Shown here piece after piece: positions 37,261 through 46,174 of a stretch of DNA of 64,000 bases. The position numbers were made by a program, and so were the translations under genes. Origin of the DNA: Roseateles oligotrophus (GTDB lineage Bacteria > Pseudomonadota > Gammaproteobacteria > Burkholderiales > Burkholderiaceae_C); assembly GCF_014204525.1 (NCBI RefSeq), contig NZ_JACHLP010000004.1, positions 310,001 through 374,000 on the forward strand, in the 5' to 3' direction. A model generated the notes under the pieces. It ran no database searches. It saw only the letters and a program-made list of their open reading frames with translations, and was not told the origin of the DNA. How positions within the stretch are numbered: the first letter of the stretch is position 1; each line of letters starts with the position of its first letter.

Positions 37261-39372
37261 ATGTTCCATCACAAGCAGAATTTGCGGCCGGCCTTGCTGG
37301 CCTGGGCCGCTCTGGCCGCCGGCCAGGCCCTGGCCCAAGAGGCCGCCGAGACCCTCACCCCTCAACAGCTGCCGCCCGTGCAGCTCAGCTTCAGCCGCGG
37401 CCTGCTGGGCGAGGCCCAGAGCGCCAGCGAGGGCCGCATCAACGCCGCACAACTGGCCCTGCGCCCGCTCTTGCGTCCGGCCGAGGTGCTGGAGGCCGTG
37501 CCCGGCCTGATCGTCACCCAGCACTCGGGCGACGGCAAGGCCAACCAGTACTTTCTGCGCGGCTTCAATCTGGACCACGGCAGCGACTTCTCCACCCAGC
37601 TGCTGGGCATGCCCGTCAATCAGCTGAGCCACGCCCATGGCCAGGGCTATACCGACCTGAACTTTTTGATCCCCGAGTTGGTCGCCAGCATTGCCTACCG
37701 CAAAGGGCCGTATGCCGCCGAGGACGGCGACTTCGCCACCGCCGGCTCGGCCCGCATCGACTATCTGCGCCGCCTGGACGAGGGCTCGCTGGCGACGGCC
37801 GAGCTGGGCCCCCACGACTACCGGCGCCTGCTGCTGGCCGGCAGCACGGCCCTGGGCCAGGGCGGCCAACTGCTGGCTGCGCTGGAGCTGAGCCGCAACG
37901 ACGGGCCCTGGGAACAGGCCGAGCGCCTGCGCAAGCGCAATGCCGTGCTGCGCTGGTCCAGCGGCACGGCCGGGCAAGGTCTGGCGATCAGCCTGCTGAG
38001 CTATCGCGCCGACTGGACGGCCACCGACCAAGTGCCCGAGCGGGCGGTGCTGAGCGGTGAGCTCGGCCGCTTTGGCGCCCTCTCGCCCAGCGATGGCGGG
38101 CGCACCCGGCGCGACAGCCTCTCGCTGGAATGGGCGCAGCGTGGCGAGGCGGGCGAGAGCCGTCGCGCCACCGCCTACCTGACAAGTTATGGCCTCAATC
38201 TCTACGCCAACCCCAGCGGCTTTGTGGGCCGCCCCGAGGGCGACCAGCAGGAGCAGGAAGACCGGCGCCTGAGCTGGGGCGGCCAGTGGCGGCAGGATTG
38301 GACCCTGGGTGCGCACCGCCTGGGCGCGGGCGCGCAGTGGCGCGAGGAGCGCATCAGCAATGTGGGGCTTTACAGCACGGTGTTGCGCGAGCGCGATGGC
38401 GTCGTCAAGCAGGACCGCGTGGACGAGCGCCAGCTGGGCCTGTTCGCCGAGCTGCAAAGCCAGTGGCTGCCCGGCCTGCGCAGCAGCCTGGCCCTGCGCT
38501 GGGACCGGGTGCAGGGCCGCGTCACGCCCCTGGCCGGTGAACACAACGGTGCCAACGGCGGCACGGCGGCCGACCAGCAGCTCAGCCCCAAGCTGGGTCT
38601 GGTGCTGGGGCCCCTGGCCTGGGCCGGGCGCAGCGAGTTCTATCTGAACTGGGGCCGTGGCTTCCACAGCAATGATTTGCGCGGCGCCACCGGCCGCCAC
38701 AATCCGGCCGACGGCAGCCCGCTGCAGCCCGTGGCCGTGCTGGCCCGCGCCGACAGCGCCGAGCTGGGCTGGCGTGCCACGCCGCTGAGCAATTGGCACA
38801 GCAGCCTGACGCTGTGGCAGATGGACCTGGGCTCGGAGCTGATCTATGTGGGCGATTCCGGCGTCACCGAGCCGCGCGGTGCGAGCCGACGCCTGGGCCT
38901 GGAATGGGCCAATGACCTGGCCCTGGGCGGCCCCTGGCGCTTGGACGCCGACATTGCCTGGAGCCGGGCCCGCTTCCGCGCCGCCAGCGAGGCGGGCCAG
39001 CACGTGCCCAATGCCATCCCGCTGACGGCCTCGGCCGCCCTGTTGATGGACGAGCAAGGCCCCTGGAGCGGCGGCCTGCGCCTGCGCTATCTGGGCGCGT
39101 ACGCGCTGGAGGAAAGCGGCGCCCAGCGCAGCCGCGCCTTCTGGACCGCCAATCTGCAGCTGGGCTGGCGGCCGCTGCACTGGCTGCAAGTGCGGCTGGA
39201 TGTGCTCAATCTGTTTGACCGCCAGGCCAATGACATCGAGTACTGGGGCGCCAGCTGCAGCCGCCGCGAAGGCCCAGCCTGCGGCGGCGAGGCCGGCAGC
39301 GGCCTGGACGGCCGCCTGATCCACCCGCTGGAGCCGCGCAGCCTGCGCCTGGGCCTGCGCGCCAGCTTCTGA
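37261..39372 (+). CDS. TonB-dependent receptor under B12 riboswitch control
   Basis: A 703-residue outer-membrane receptor. A signal peptide (residues 1-25, ending GQALA) precedes a plug domain (about 55-180, with VPGLIVTQHSGDGKANQYFLRGFNLDHG) and a beta-barrel ending in the aromatic LRASF. The family with the AHGQGYTDLNFLIPEL segment and the His-containing HAHG is not a clear BtuB. Under the B12 riboswitch it may import corrinoids or a cobalt chelate. TonB, ExbB and ExbD are not in the window. It heads a unit with a second receptor 31 bases downstream. Confidence 0.88.
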   Translation: MFHHKQNLRPALLAWAALAAGQALAQEAAETLTPQQLPPVQLSFSRGLLGEAQSASEGRINAAQLALRPLLRPAEVLEAVPGLIVTQHSGDGKANQYFLRGFNLDHGSDFSTQLLGMPVNQLSHAHGQGYTDLNFLIPELVASIAYRKGPYAAEDGDFATAGSARIDYLRRLDEGSLATAELGPHDYRRLLLAGSTALGQGGQLLAALELSRNDGPWEQAERLRKRNAVLRWSSGTAGQGLAISLLSYRADWTATDQVPERAVLSGELGRFGALSPSDGGRTRRDSLSLEWAQRGEAGESRRATAYLTSYGLNLYANPSGFVGRPEGDQQEQEDRRLSWGGQWRQDWTLGAHRLGAGAQWREERISNVGLYSTVLRERDGVVKQDRVDERQLGLFAELQSQWLPGLRSSLALRWDRVQGRVTPLAGEHNGANGGTAADQQLSPKLGLVLGPLAWAGRSEFYLNWGRGFHSNDLRGATGRHNPADGSPLQPVAVLARADSAELGWRATPLSNWHSSLTLWQMDLGSELIYVGDSGVTEPRGASRRLGLEWANDLALGGPWRLDADIAWSRARFRAASEAGQHVPNAIPLTASAALLMDEQGPWSGGLRLRYLGAYALEESGAQRSRAFWTANLQLGWRPLHWLQVRLDVLNLFDRQANDIEYWGASCSRREGPACGGEAGSGLDGRLIHPLEPRSLRLGLRASF

Positions 39373-39403
39373 ACCTTGCCTCCTCCGATTTTTTCTGTTT
39401 CCC

Positions 39404-41506
39404 ATGAAACTCCAATTCAAAGCGATTGCTTCCGCCACCTTTTCGCTGACCCTGTCCTTGGGCAGCCAGGCCCAGGTCGGCGATGCCACGCCCAGCACCC
39501 GCCTGCAGCCCGTGCAGATCGACGGCAAGGCCAGCGGCAAGCTGGGCCTCAAGGCCTCACAAAGCACGGCCTCGCGCCTGGGCCTGACGGCGCTGGAAAC
39601 TCCTGCCAGCGTCGAGGTGCTGGACGTCGAGACCCTGCGCGCCCGCGGCGACACGGGCGTGGCCGAGCTGGTGGGCCGCGCCACCGGCCTGCAGGCCATG
39701 GGCTCGCCCGGTTCGGGCTCCACCTACAGCAGCCGCGGCTTCACCGGCAATGACTCGGTGGCCCAGGCCGAGGACGGCCTGCGCATGCCCACCGCCTCGG
39801 GCACCCAGTCCAGCCCCTCGGACAGCTTCGGCTTTGAGAGCATCGAGATCCTGCGCGGCCCGGCCTCGGTGCTGTATGGCGATGGCGCCATCGGCGGCCT
39901 GATCAATCTGGTGCGCAAGCAGCCCGGCCGCCAGGCCAGCCAGGAGCTCACGGCCGGCCTGGGTTCCGACGGCGCCTATCGCCTGGGCCTGGGCCTGGCC
40001 CAGCCTCTGGCCGAGCGCTTCAGTCTGCGCCTGGACGCGCTGGCCAAGGGCGGCCCCGGCCTGGTGGAGCGCAGTGCGTACAAGAACCGCAAGCTGATGA
40101 GCACGCTGCGCTGGCAAGCCGCTGAGAATTTGCGTTTGGACTTCAGCCTGGACATCCATCGCGACCAGCCCGGCGCCTATTTCGGCACGCCGCTGAAGGC
40201 CGGCAAGCTGTGGCGCGAGCTGCAGGGCGAGAACTACAACATCGAGGACAGCCTGTGGCAGATGGACCAGGAGCGCGCCCGCCTGCGCCTGGACTGGACG
40301 CTGAATGAAAACGTCAGCGCCCGCGTCCTGGCCTACCGCTTCCAGGCCGATCGCCAGTGGCGCAATCTGGAGAAATACGCCCTCAGCGCCGACGCGCTGA
40401 CGGTGAATCGCAGCGAGTACCTGGCCATCCAGCACCGGCTGCGCCAGCAAGGCTTGCGGGCCGAGTTGATCGCCACGCCGCTGGCCCAGCTCAAGCTCTC
40501 CAGCGGCGTGGAGTTGATGAAGATGGACTTCCGCCACAGCAACGACCTCTACGACTTCACGACCGTCAGCAAGGTGGGTCTGCATGATTTCGCGCCCGGC
40601 CGCTACCTGCTGCCGACCGAGCGCCTGCTGCCCAGGCTGGAGACCCAGACCCGCCAGCAAGCCTTGTTTGCCGAAGGCCTGTGGCAGCTCAGCCCCGCAT
40701 GGTCGCTCAGCGCCGGCCTGCGCAAGGAGCGCACCGAGATGGACCGCCAAACCTTGTCGCCCAAGCCCGATGCCTGGGATGCCGAGTTCTCGCCCCTGAG
40801 CTGGCGTCTGGGTGCGGTCTACCAGCTCGACGCGCAGACCAGCCTCTATGCCCAGACCAGCTCCGGCACCGACCCGGTGGGCACCGTCGCCACGCTGCAA
40901 AAGGCCAGCAAGGACCTGCGCCTGACCGAGGGCCGGCAGGTCGAGCTGGGTTACAAGCAGGCGGGCAAGCTGCTGGAGTGGAGCCTGGCCCTGTACCAAA
41001 TCCGCAAGGACCACATCCTCACGCCCGACCCCGTGACCCCGAGTATCCAGATCCAGGGCGGCAGCCTGCAGTCGCGCGGCCTGGAGCTGACGGCGGCCTG
41101 GATGCCGGCGCCGGGCTGGCGTTTGGATGCCAACGCGGCCTGGGTGCAGGCCGAGTACCTGCAACTCTTTGACAGCAAGGGCCTGAGCCTGGCCGGCAAT
41201 CGCCCGCCCAATGTGGCCCGCTTGAGCGGCAATCTGTGGCTCGGCTACGTACAAGGGCCGCTCGAGCTGGGTGCGGGCCTGCGCCATGTGGGCGAGCGCT
41301 TCATCAACCAGGCCAATAGTCAGAGCCTGCCGGGTTACCAAGTGATGGACGCCAGCCTGGGCTGGCATTTCAACAGCGCCACCACCTTGCGCCTGCAGCT
41401 GCGCAATCTGAGGGACGAGCTCTACGCCACCAGCAGCTATGGCAGCACCCAAGCCATGCTGGGCCGTGAGCGCCGTGCCGACTTGGTGTTGGACCTGCGT
41501 TTCTGA
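39404..41506 (+). CDS. TonB-dependent siderophore-type receptor
   Basis: A 700-residue outer-membrane receptor of the FhuA/FpvA-like class. A signal peptide (residues 1-23) precedes a plug (about 60-180) with SRLGLTALETPASVEVLD, STYSSRGFTGNDS, and ILRGPASVLYGDGAIGGLI, and the barrel ends with VLDLRF. Siderophore receptors normally answer to iron (Fur); here the gene follows the riboswitch-controlled receptor by 31 bases with no separate promoter seen. The substrate may be a ferric or cobalt chelate. It is followed two bases later by the PepSY gene. Confidence 0.89.
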   Translation: MKLQFKAIASATFSLTLSLGSQAQVGDATPSTRLQPVQIDGKASGKLGLKASQSTASRLGLTALETPASVEVLDVETLRARGDTGVAELVGRATGLQAMGSPGSGSTYSSRGFTGNDSVAQAEDGLRMPTASGTQSSPSDSFGFESIEILRGPASVLYGDGAIGGLINLVRKQPGRQASQELTAGLGSDGAYRLGLGLAQPLAERFSLRLDALAKGGPGLVERSAYKNRKLMSTLRWQAAENLRLDFSLDIHRDQPGAYFGTPLKAGKLWRELQGENYNIEDSLWQMDQERARLRLDWTLNENVSARVLAYRFQADRQWRNLEKYALSADALTVNRSEYLAIQHRLRQQGLRAELIATPLAQLKLSSGVELMKMDFRHSNDLYDFTTVSKVGLHDFAPGRYLLPTERLLPRLETQTRQQALFAEGLWQLSPAWSLSAGLRKERTEMDRQTLSPKPDAWDAEFSPLSWRLGAVYQLDAQTSLYAQTSSGTDPVGTVATLQKASKDLRLTEGRQVELGYKQAGKLLEWSLALYQIRKDHILTPDPVTPSIQIQGGSLQSRGLELTAAWMPAPGWRLDANAAWVQAEYLQLFDSKGLSLAGNRPPNVARLSGNLWLGYVQGPLELGAGLRHVGERFINQANSQSLPGYQVMDASLGWHFNSATTLRLQLRNLRDELYATSSYGSTQAMLGRERRADLVLDLRF

Positions 41507-41508
41507 GC

Positions 41509-43098
41509 ATGCTGCGTTGGCTGCACCTGATCCACCGCTGGCTGGGCATCGCCCTGGGCTTGCTGGTGCTGGCCTGGCTGGTCTCGGGCCTGGTGATGCT
41601 GTTTGTCGCCCGGCCCAAGCTGCAGGAGGACGAGCGCCTGCAGGGTTTGCACGAGCTGCCCGCCACCCAGGGCTTGCTGAGTCCCGGCCAGGCCTGGGCC
41701 GGCCTGGGGCTGAGCGAGCCACCCAAGGCCTTGCGCTTGCAGAACCAGGCCCTGGGCCCGGTCTACCTCTTCCAGCTCGGCCAGCAATGGCGGGCCGTGG
41801 ACGCGCGCAGCGGCCTGCCGCGCGGCCCCGTCGGCGCCGAGTTCGCCCTGGCCCAGGCGCGCGAACATGCCGGCTTGCGCCAGGGCAGGGCGCAGGCCCT
41901 GAGCCTGGATCAGTGGACGGTGTACGGCAGCTTCAACGCCCAGCGCCCGTTTTATCGCGTCGAGTTTGATGATGCCGCCGGTTTGGAGATTTATGTGGCC
42001 CAGGCCAGCGGTGAGGTGGTGCTGGACACCGATGGCGCCGAGCGTGCGCTGAACTGGGTAGGCAGCGTGCTGCACTGGCTTTACTTCACTCCGCTGCGCC
42101 AGCAGGGCGCGCTGTGGGGCCAGGTGGTGGTGTGGAGCAGCGGCGTGGCGGCGGCCATGGTCTTGCTTGGCATGGTGCTGGGTGTGCAGCGCCTGCGCCT
42201 GCGGCGCCGCTATGCCGGCGGCCGCATCACGCCCTACCGCGCCCAGACCCACGCCTGGCAGCGCTGGCACCATCTGGGCGGCCTGGCCGCCGGCATCGTG
42301 CTGCTGGTCTGGCTGCTGAGCGGCTGGCTGTCCATGCGGCCCTTCGGCCTGCTGGATGGCAAATCCGACCCGGCCGGCTTGAAGGCCGAGCAGCAGGCCT
42401 TCAGCGGCGGGCCGCTGGAGCCCGCGCGGCTGAACCTGCCCAGCTTGCCGTCCGAGGCGGGCTGGAAGGAGCTGGAGGCTCTGCGCTTCGATGGGCGCGA
42501 CTACTGGCTGGCCAGGAGCCCGCAGCGGGTCTTGCTGCTGGACGCCGGGGGCCAGGTCTTGCCTCTGGGCCTGGGCGAGGCCGAGTTGCTGAGCCTGGCG
42601 TCCAAGCTCAAGCCGGCCCATCGCATCGCCTCGGCCGGCTGGTTGCACGAGCCCGATCTGCACTACTACCCGCACCGGCATAGCAGCCGCGCGCTGCCGG
42701 TCTACCGCGTTATCTTTGATGACGCGCAGCACACGGCTTTCTACATCGATCCGCAGCGCGCCCGCCTGGCCCAGCGGGTGGACGAGAGCTCGCGCAATTA
42801 CCGCTGGCTTTTCAACGCCGCGCACCGTTGGGACTTCCCACCGCTGTCGGCCCTGGGCTTGCCGCGCGACGCCCTGGTCATCGTGCTGACGCTGTTATGC
42901 AGCGGCGTAGCATCAGCAGGCGTCGTGCTGGGCTGGCGGCGACTGAAATCAAGCCCCCGGCCCAGCGCATACGCTGGTCCGCCCCCCGAGGGGGCGGCGA
43001 TGCCTGGCGGTTCGACCGCCAGGCACATCGCCAGCGCGGGCCGGCTTGGGGCGGCCCGGCGCTCGGCCCGAAATCAAGGAGACCATCAGCATGAATGA
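41509..43098 (+). CDS. PepSY-associated membrane protein
   Basis: A 529-residue inner-membrane protein. Four transmembrane segments (about residues 11-33, 180-205, 262-285 and 450-475) enclose two PepSY-like periplasmic regions (WTVYGSF and YPHRHSSRALPVYRVIFDD). Related proteins near siderophore receptors reduce or release the metal in the periplasm. The last 45 residues come from a dispersed intergenic repeat (42975-43070), so the true functional end may be shorter. It begins two bases after the receptor stop and overlaps the ferredoxin start by eight bases. Confidence 0.85.
   Translation: MLRWLHLIHRWLGIALGLLVLAWLVSGLVMLFVARPKLQEDERLQGLHELPATQGLLSPGQAWAGLGLSEPPKALRLQNQALGPVYLFQLGQQWRAVDARSGLPRGPVGAEFALAQAREHAGLRQGRAQALSLDQWTVYGSFNAQRPFYRVEFDDAAGLEIYVAQASGEVVLDTDGAERALNWVGSVLHWLYFTPLRQQGALWGQVVVWSSGVAAAMVLLGMVLGVQRLRLRRRYAGGRITPYRAQTHAWQRWHHLGGLAAGIVLLVWLLSGWLSMRPFGLLDGKSDPAGLKAEQQAFSGGPLEPARLNLPSLPSEAGWKELEALRFDGRDYWLARSPQRVLLLDAGGQVLPLGLGEAELLSLASKLKPAHRIASAGWLHEPDLHYYPHRHSSRALPVYRVIFDDAQHTAFYIDPQRARLAQRVDESSRNYRWLFNAAHRWDFPPLSALGLPRDALVIVLTLLCSGVASAGVVLGWRRLKSSPRPSAYAGPPPEGAAMPGGSTARHIASAGRLGAARRSARNQGDHQHE
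42975..43070. repeat. Dispersed structured intergenic repeat, copy 1
   Basis: It contains a CCCCCC/GGGGGC hairpin, a 10-base-pair stem (TGCCTGGCGG and CCGCCAGGCA around TTCGA), and a 40-base 3' core (43031-43070) identical to 43944-43983. It lies inside the 3' end of the PepSY gene, ending just before the ferredoxin ribosome-binding site. Confidence 0.85.
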
Positions 43099-43468
43099 AA
43101 CCGAAGTCATCAAGCCCAAGATCGGCAGCTACAAGCGTCACTTGCTGGTCTGCACCGGCCCGCGCTGCACCCAGGAGGGCGAGTCGCAAGCCATCTTCGA
43201 CAGCCTGGGCGAGAAGTTCAAGGCCGCCGGCCTGCACGAGGGCGAAATGCGCGTCAAACGCAGCCGGGTCAGCTGCTTTGCCGCCTGCAAGGGCGGGCCG
43301 GTGATGTGTGTGCAGCCCGACGGCACCTGGTATTACAACGCCCGCGGCGAGAACCTGGACCGCATCATCACCGAGCATCTGCGCGATGGCCGGCCGGTGG
43401 CGGAGCTGGTCTTCCACCAGGGGCCGGGGCTGGAGGACGAGGCCCAGCCGGACGCAGAAAAAGCGTGA
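43091..43468 (+). CDS. Thioredoxin-like [2Fe-2S] ferredoxin
   Basis: A 125-residue soluble protein. The cluster ligands are visible as two pairs, LLVCTGPRCTQEG (C-x4-C) and VSCFAACKGGPVMC (C-x3-C plus one more Cys), the layout of thioredoxin-fold 2Fe-2S ferredoxins. Such ferredoxins (CbiW) occur in cobalamin operons and may supply electrons to the corrin pathway. AAGGAG sits before the ATG at 43091. It ends the second riboswitch unit; a C-rich hairpin follows. Confidence 0.88.
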   Translation: MNETEVIKPKIGSYKRHLLVCTGPRCTQEGESQAIFDSLGEKFKAAGLHEGEMRVKRSRVSCFAACKGGPVMCVQPDGTWYYNARGENLDRIITEHLRDGRPVAELVFHQGPGLEDEAQPDAEKA

Positions 43469-43471
43469 GCC

Positions 43472-43512
43472 GGGGGGCATACCCCCCCAATACCCCCCTT
43501 TCGGGGGCCCCC
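43472..43512 (+). other. G/C-run hairpins after the ferredoxin gene
   Basis: GGGGG-CATA-CCCCC (around 43473-43487) and CCCCC-TTTC-GGGGG (43494-43507) are followed by CCCCCATTTATT. The short stems and weak T content make them a poor but possible terminator. Confidence 0.4.
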
Positions 43513-43593
43513 ATTTATTGTGTGGTTCCGGCCGGGCTGTGGCCGGATAGTCCCTCCATGCGCCGGGTTCCCCTGGCGCGGGAGCGATGAATC

Positions 43594-43842
43594 ATGCAGT
43601 TCGATGAAGTGGATGCCGGTGATTTCCGGATTTATGCAGGTGCCGTGGAGCGCAAGAACAGCTACGGCTATATAGCGGCCGTGGTGGTGGTGCGTGTGCG
43701 CGGCGAGCCGCTGCGCCAGGAAGCCTTCCGGGACGAGAACCTGGCCGGCGGTTTCGCCTGGGCCTCGCCCGCCGAGGCCCTGCGCTTCGCCATCAATGCC
43801 GGGCGCGATGTGGTGATGTGCAGGATAGGCGCACTGGCCTGA
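43594..43842 (+). CDS. Small hypothetical protein
   Basis: I do not recognise this 82-residue protein. It begins MQFDEVDAGDFRIYAGAVE and contains the segment YGYIAAVVVVRVRGEPL, suggesting a small alpha/beta domain; there is no signal peptide or membrane segment. A GGGAG lies eight bases before the ATG and coding-like third-position GC is kept throughout. It sits alone between the ferredoxin gene and a repeat. It may belong to a small family of unknown function conserved in betaproteobacteria, but I cannot show that here. Confidence 0.6.
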   Translation: MQFDEVDAGDFRIYAGAVERKNSYGYIAAVVVVRVRGEPLRQEAFRDENLAGGFAWASPAEALRFAINAGRDVVMCRIGALA

Positions 43843-43860
43843 AGTGAAGCCCCTCGCCCA

Positions 43861-43983
43861 GTCTCGCCTTGCTGGACGCGGGCGAGCCCGGTCGGTCCCC
43901 CAAGGGGACGCCGATGCTTGCGGCATCGAGCCGCAAGCATTCGCCAGCGCGGGCCGGCTTGGGGCGGCCCGGCGCTCGGCCCG
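43861..43983. repeat. Dispersed structured intergenic repeat, copy 2
   Basis: The order is a GGTCCCCC-AA-GGGGAC hairpin, a central stem ATGCTTGCGG/CCGCAAGCAT, and the 40-base core at 43944-43983. The central stem differs in sequence from copy 1 yet keeps ten base pairs. It lies between the small hypothetical gene and the LytS-type gene, in an otherwise empty 289-base gap. Confidence 0.87.
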
Positions 43984-44131
43984 AATACCGGCTTCATGCG
44001 TCGTGGTTGCCGCGAATGCGGAATGGACAACGGAGGCTCCCTGTAGCGCGGGTCATCCAGGGCCGTCAAACCGTGCTTCGTCGCTTTTGCCCCGGTATTT
44101 GGCGCCGGGGCCGCTGCCATGGCCTTAGGCT

Positions 44132-45253
44132 ATGGCTATGCCGACGTTCAAGCCTTCCATTTCTGCTGCCTCCGCTCCCGCCGAAGCCCTGCCCAGCCAT
44201 GCCCAGGCCTGGGCCAATTTTGTTGCCTATCTGACCCTGGGCCGGGTCAGTCTGTCCCTGGGCCTGGGGACGCTGGCCGCCATGGCCCTGGACGCCATCT
44301 TCATCACCCCCTTCCCGGTGCTGCTGGGCCGCACCTTGTTTGTGGGCCTGCTGGGCCTGATCGCCTTCTCGGCCGCCGGCCAGTGGCCGCGCCGCCTGCC
44401 CAAATGGCTGGGCCGTTGGCTCTTGCAGGTGGTGGTGGTGGTGCTGGCCGTGCCGCTGGCGACGCTGGCCGTCTACCTGGTGTCGGTGGGCGGCGACCTG
44501 AGCTCCCTGCTGAACAGCCAGGGCAAGGTGATGGGTTTCATCTTCATCTCGGGTGCGGGCCTGGTCGTGGGGCCCTTGCTGGCCATGGGTGCGCTCTATC
44601 GCCAGCGCGATGCCGAGGCGCGCAGCCAGGCCCTGCGTTTCGATCTGGAACGCAGCGAGCTGGAGCGCCAGACCCTGGACACCCAGCTGCGCCTCTTGCA
44701 AGCCCAGGTGGAGCCGCATTTCCTCTTCAACACCCTGGCCAATGTGCGCGCCCTGGTGGAGACCGGCTCGCCCCAGGCCGGCCCGGTGCTGCGCAGCCTG
44801 ATCGCCTATCTGCGCGCCGCCATGCCGCGCCTGCAGAACGAGGCCGCCAGCCTGGGCGATGAGCTGGCCCTGGTGCGGGCCTATCTGGAGCTGATGCATC
44901 TGCGCATGCCGGATCGTCTGCGTTTCGAGATCCAGGTGCCCGAAGATTTGCACGGCCTGCGCTTCCCGCCCATGGCCTTGCTGACTCTGGTGGAGAACGC
45001 CATCCGTCACGGCATCGACCCCAGCGAGGAGGGCGGCGAGGTGCTGTTGGGCGCGGTGCAGGAGGGGGCCGAGGGGCCGCTGCGCATCTGGGTCAGCGAC
45101 AGCGGCGTGGGCCTGACCCAGAGCGGCGGCTCGGGCACCGGTTTGCGCAATCTGCGTGAGCGCCTGCGGGTCTTCTTCGGCGCTTCGGCCCGGCTGGACC
45201 TGAGTGAAAATTCGCCCCATGGCCTGCGGGCCGAGATCCAGTTCCAACCATGA
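44132..45253 (+). CDS. LytS/YehU-type sensor histidine kinase
   Basis: A 373-residue membrane kinase. Four transmembrane segments lie between residues about 30 and 150, followed by a coiled coil. The His-kinase domain has the phospho-accepting His in QAQVEPHFLFNTLANVRAL and the ATP-binding ENAIRHGIDP and GTGLRNLRERL motifs. No extracellular sensor domain is visible, so the membrane region probably does the sensing. The start at 44132 can also be 44138. Its stop overlaps the regulator start (ATGA). Confidence 0.92.
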   Translation: MAMPTFKPSISAASAPAEALPSHAQAWANFVAYLTLGRVSLSLGLGTLAAMALDAIFITPFPVLLGRTLFVGLLGLIAFSAAGQWPRRLPKWLGRWLLQVVVVVLAVPLATLAVYLVSVGGDLSSLLNSQGKVMGFIFISGAGLVVGPLLAMGALYRQRDAEARSQALRFDLERSELERQTLDTQLRLLQAQVEPHFLFNTLANVRALVETGSPQAGPVLRSLIAYLRAAMPRLQNEAASLGDELALVRAYLELMHLRMPDRLRFEIQVPEDLHGLRFPPMALLTLVENAIRHGIDPSEEGGEVLLGAVQEGAEGPLRIWVSDSGVGLTQSGGSGTGLRNLRERLRVFFGASARLDLSENSPHGLRAEIQFQP

Positions 45254-46062
45254 AGCCAAGCAGTCCCTTGCGAGCCACGGCCCTGATCGCCGACGACGAA
45301 CCCCTGCTGCGCGACAGCCTGGCACGCGCCCTCAAGGCCGCCTGGCCGGAGCTGGAGGTGCTGGCCCAGGCCCGCAATGGCCGCGAGGCGCTGGAGCTGT
45401 TCGAGCAGCTGCGGCCGCAAATCGTCTTTCTGGACGTGCATATGCCGGGTCTGAATGGCGTCGAGGCGGCGCGTCAGCTGGCGCGCCGGGCGCAGATCGT
45501 GTTCGTGACGGCCTTCGATCAGTACGCCGTGCAGGCCTTCGAGCAGGGGGCGCTGGACTACCTCGTCAAACCCGTGGACGAATCCCGCCTGGCCGACACG
45601 GTGCAGCGCCTGCAGGAGCGGCTGGCGGCCAAGGCCGATCCGGCCGCCGGCCTGGAGGCCCGCATCGAGGGCTTGATGCAGCAGCTGGCGCGGGGCAGCG
45701 AGGGGCTCGCGGCCGCCCCGGCGGCGGCGCCCAAGGTGTTTCTGCAATGGATACGCGCCTCGGTCGGCGCCACGCTGAAGCTGATCCCGGTGGAGGACAT
45801 CATCTATCTGCGCTCCGACGAGAAATACACCCTGGTGGTCTGGAATGAGGGCGAGGCCTTGATACGCACGCCCATCCGCGAGCTGATGGAGCAGCTGGAC
45901 CCGCAGAAATTCGTGCAGGTGCACCGCTCGGTGGTCGTCAATCTGCACGCCATCAGCCATGTGACCCGCGGCCCTAACGAGACGGCCGATGTGCATCTGC
46001 GCAGCCGCAGCGAGGTGCTGCCGGTGAGCCGCAGCTATCTGCATCTGTTCCGGCAGATGTGA
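45250..46062 (+). CDS. LytTR response regulator
   Basis: A 270-residue response regulator. The receiver domain has ALIADDEPLLRDSL, the phospho-accepting aspartate in IVFLDVHMPGLNG and DYLVKPVDE. After a linker (about residues 135-165), a LytTR DNA-binding domain runs from IIYLRSDEKYTLVVW to RSVVVNLHAI. It pairs with the upstream LytS-type kinase. A likely target is the downstream beta-barrel-like gene, separated by 112 bases that hold a tandem 7-base repeat. Confidence 0.92.
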   Translation: MKPSSPLRATALIADDEPLLRDSLARALKAAWPELEVLAQARNGREALELFEQLRPQIVFLDVHMPGLNGVEAARQLARRAQIVFVTAFDQYAVQAFEQGALDYLVKPVDESRLADTVQRLQERLAAKADPAAGLEARIEGLMQQLARGSEGLAAAPAAAPKVFLQWIRASVGATLKLIPVEDIIYLRSDEKYTLVVWNEGEALIRTPIRELMEQLDPQKFVQVHRSVVVNLHAISHVTRGPNETADVHLRSRSEVLPVSRSYLHLFRQM

Positions 46063-46080
46063 GCGCCTCCGGCCCGGGGC

Positions 46081-46101
46081 AAACCAGAAACCAGAAACTA
46101 G
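46081..46101. repeat. Three tandem 7-base repeats upstream of the barrel-like gene
   Basis: AAACCAG, AAACCAG and AAACTAG stand directly one after another between the LytTR regulator stop (46062) and the next start (46175). They could be regulator sites, but 7-base spacing is not typical for LytTR. Confidence 0.4.
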
Positions 46102-46174
46102 GTGTTGGCAAGGCCCCAAGCCAACCTACCATGCTTCAAGCTCGGACCCTGAGCCGGGTTTGAAGGGGCTTGTC

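Noticed and set aside
43470-43593. Possible third riboswitch in the G/C-run region after the ferredoxin gene
   Set aside because: None of the cobalamin aptamer signatures is present; only short hairpins are seen.
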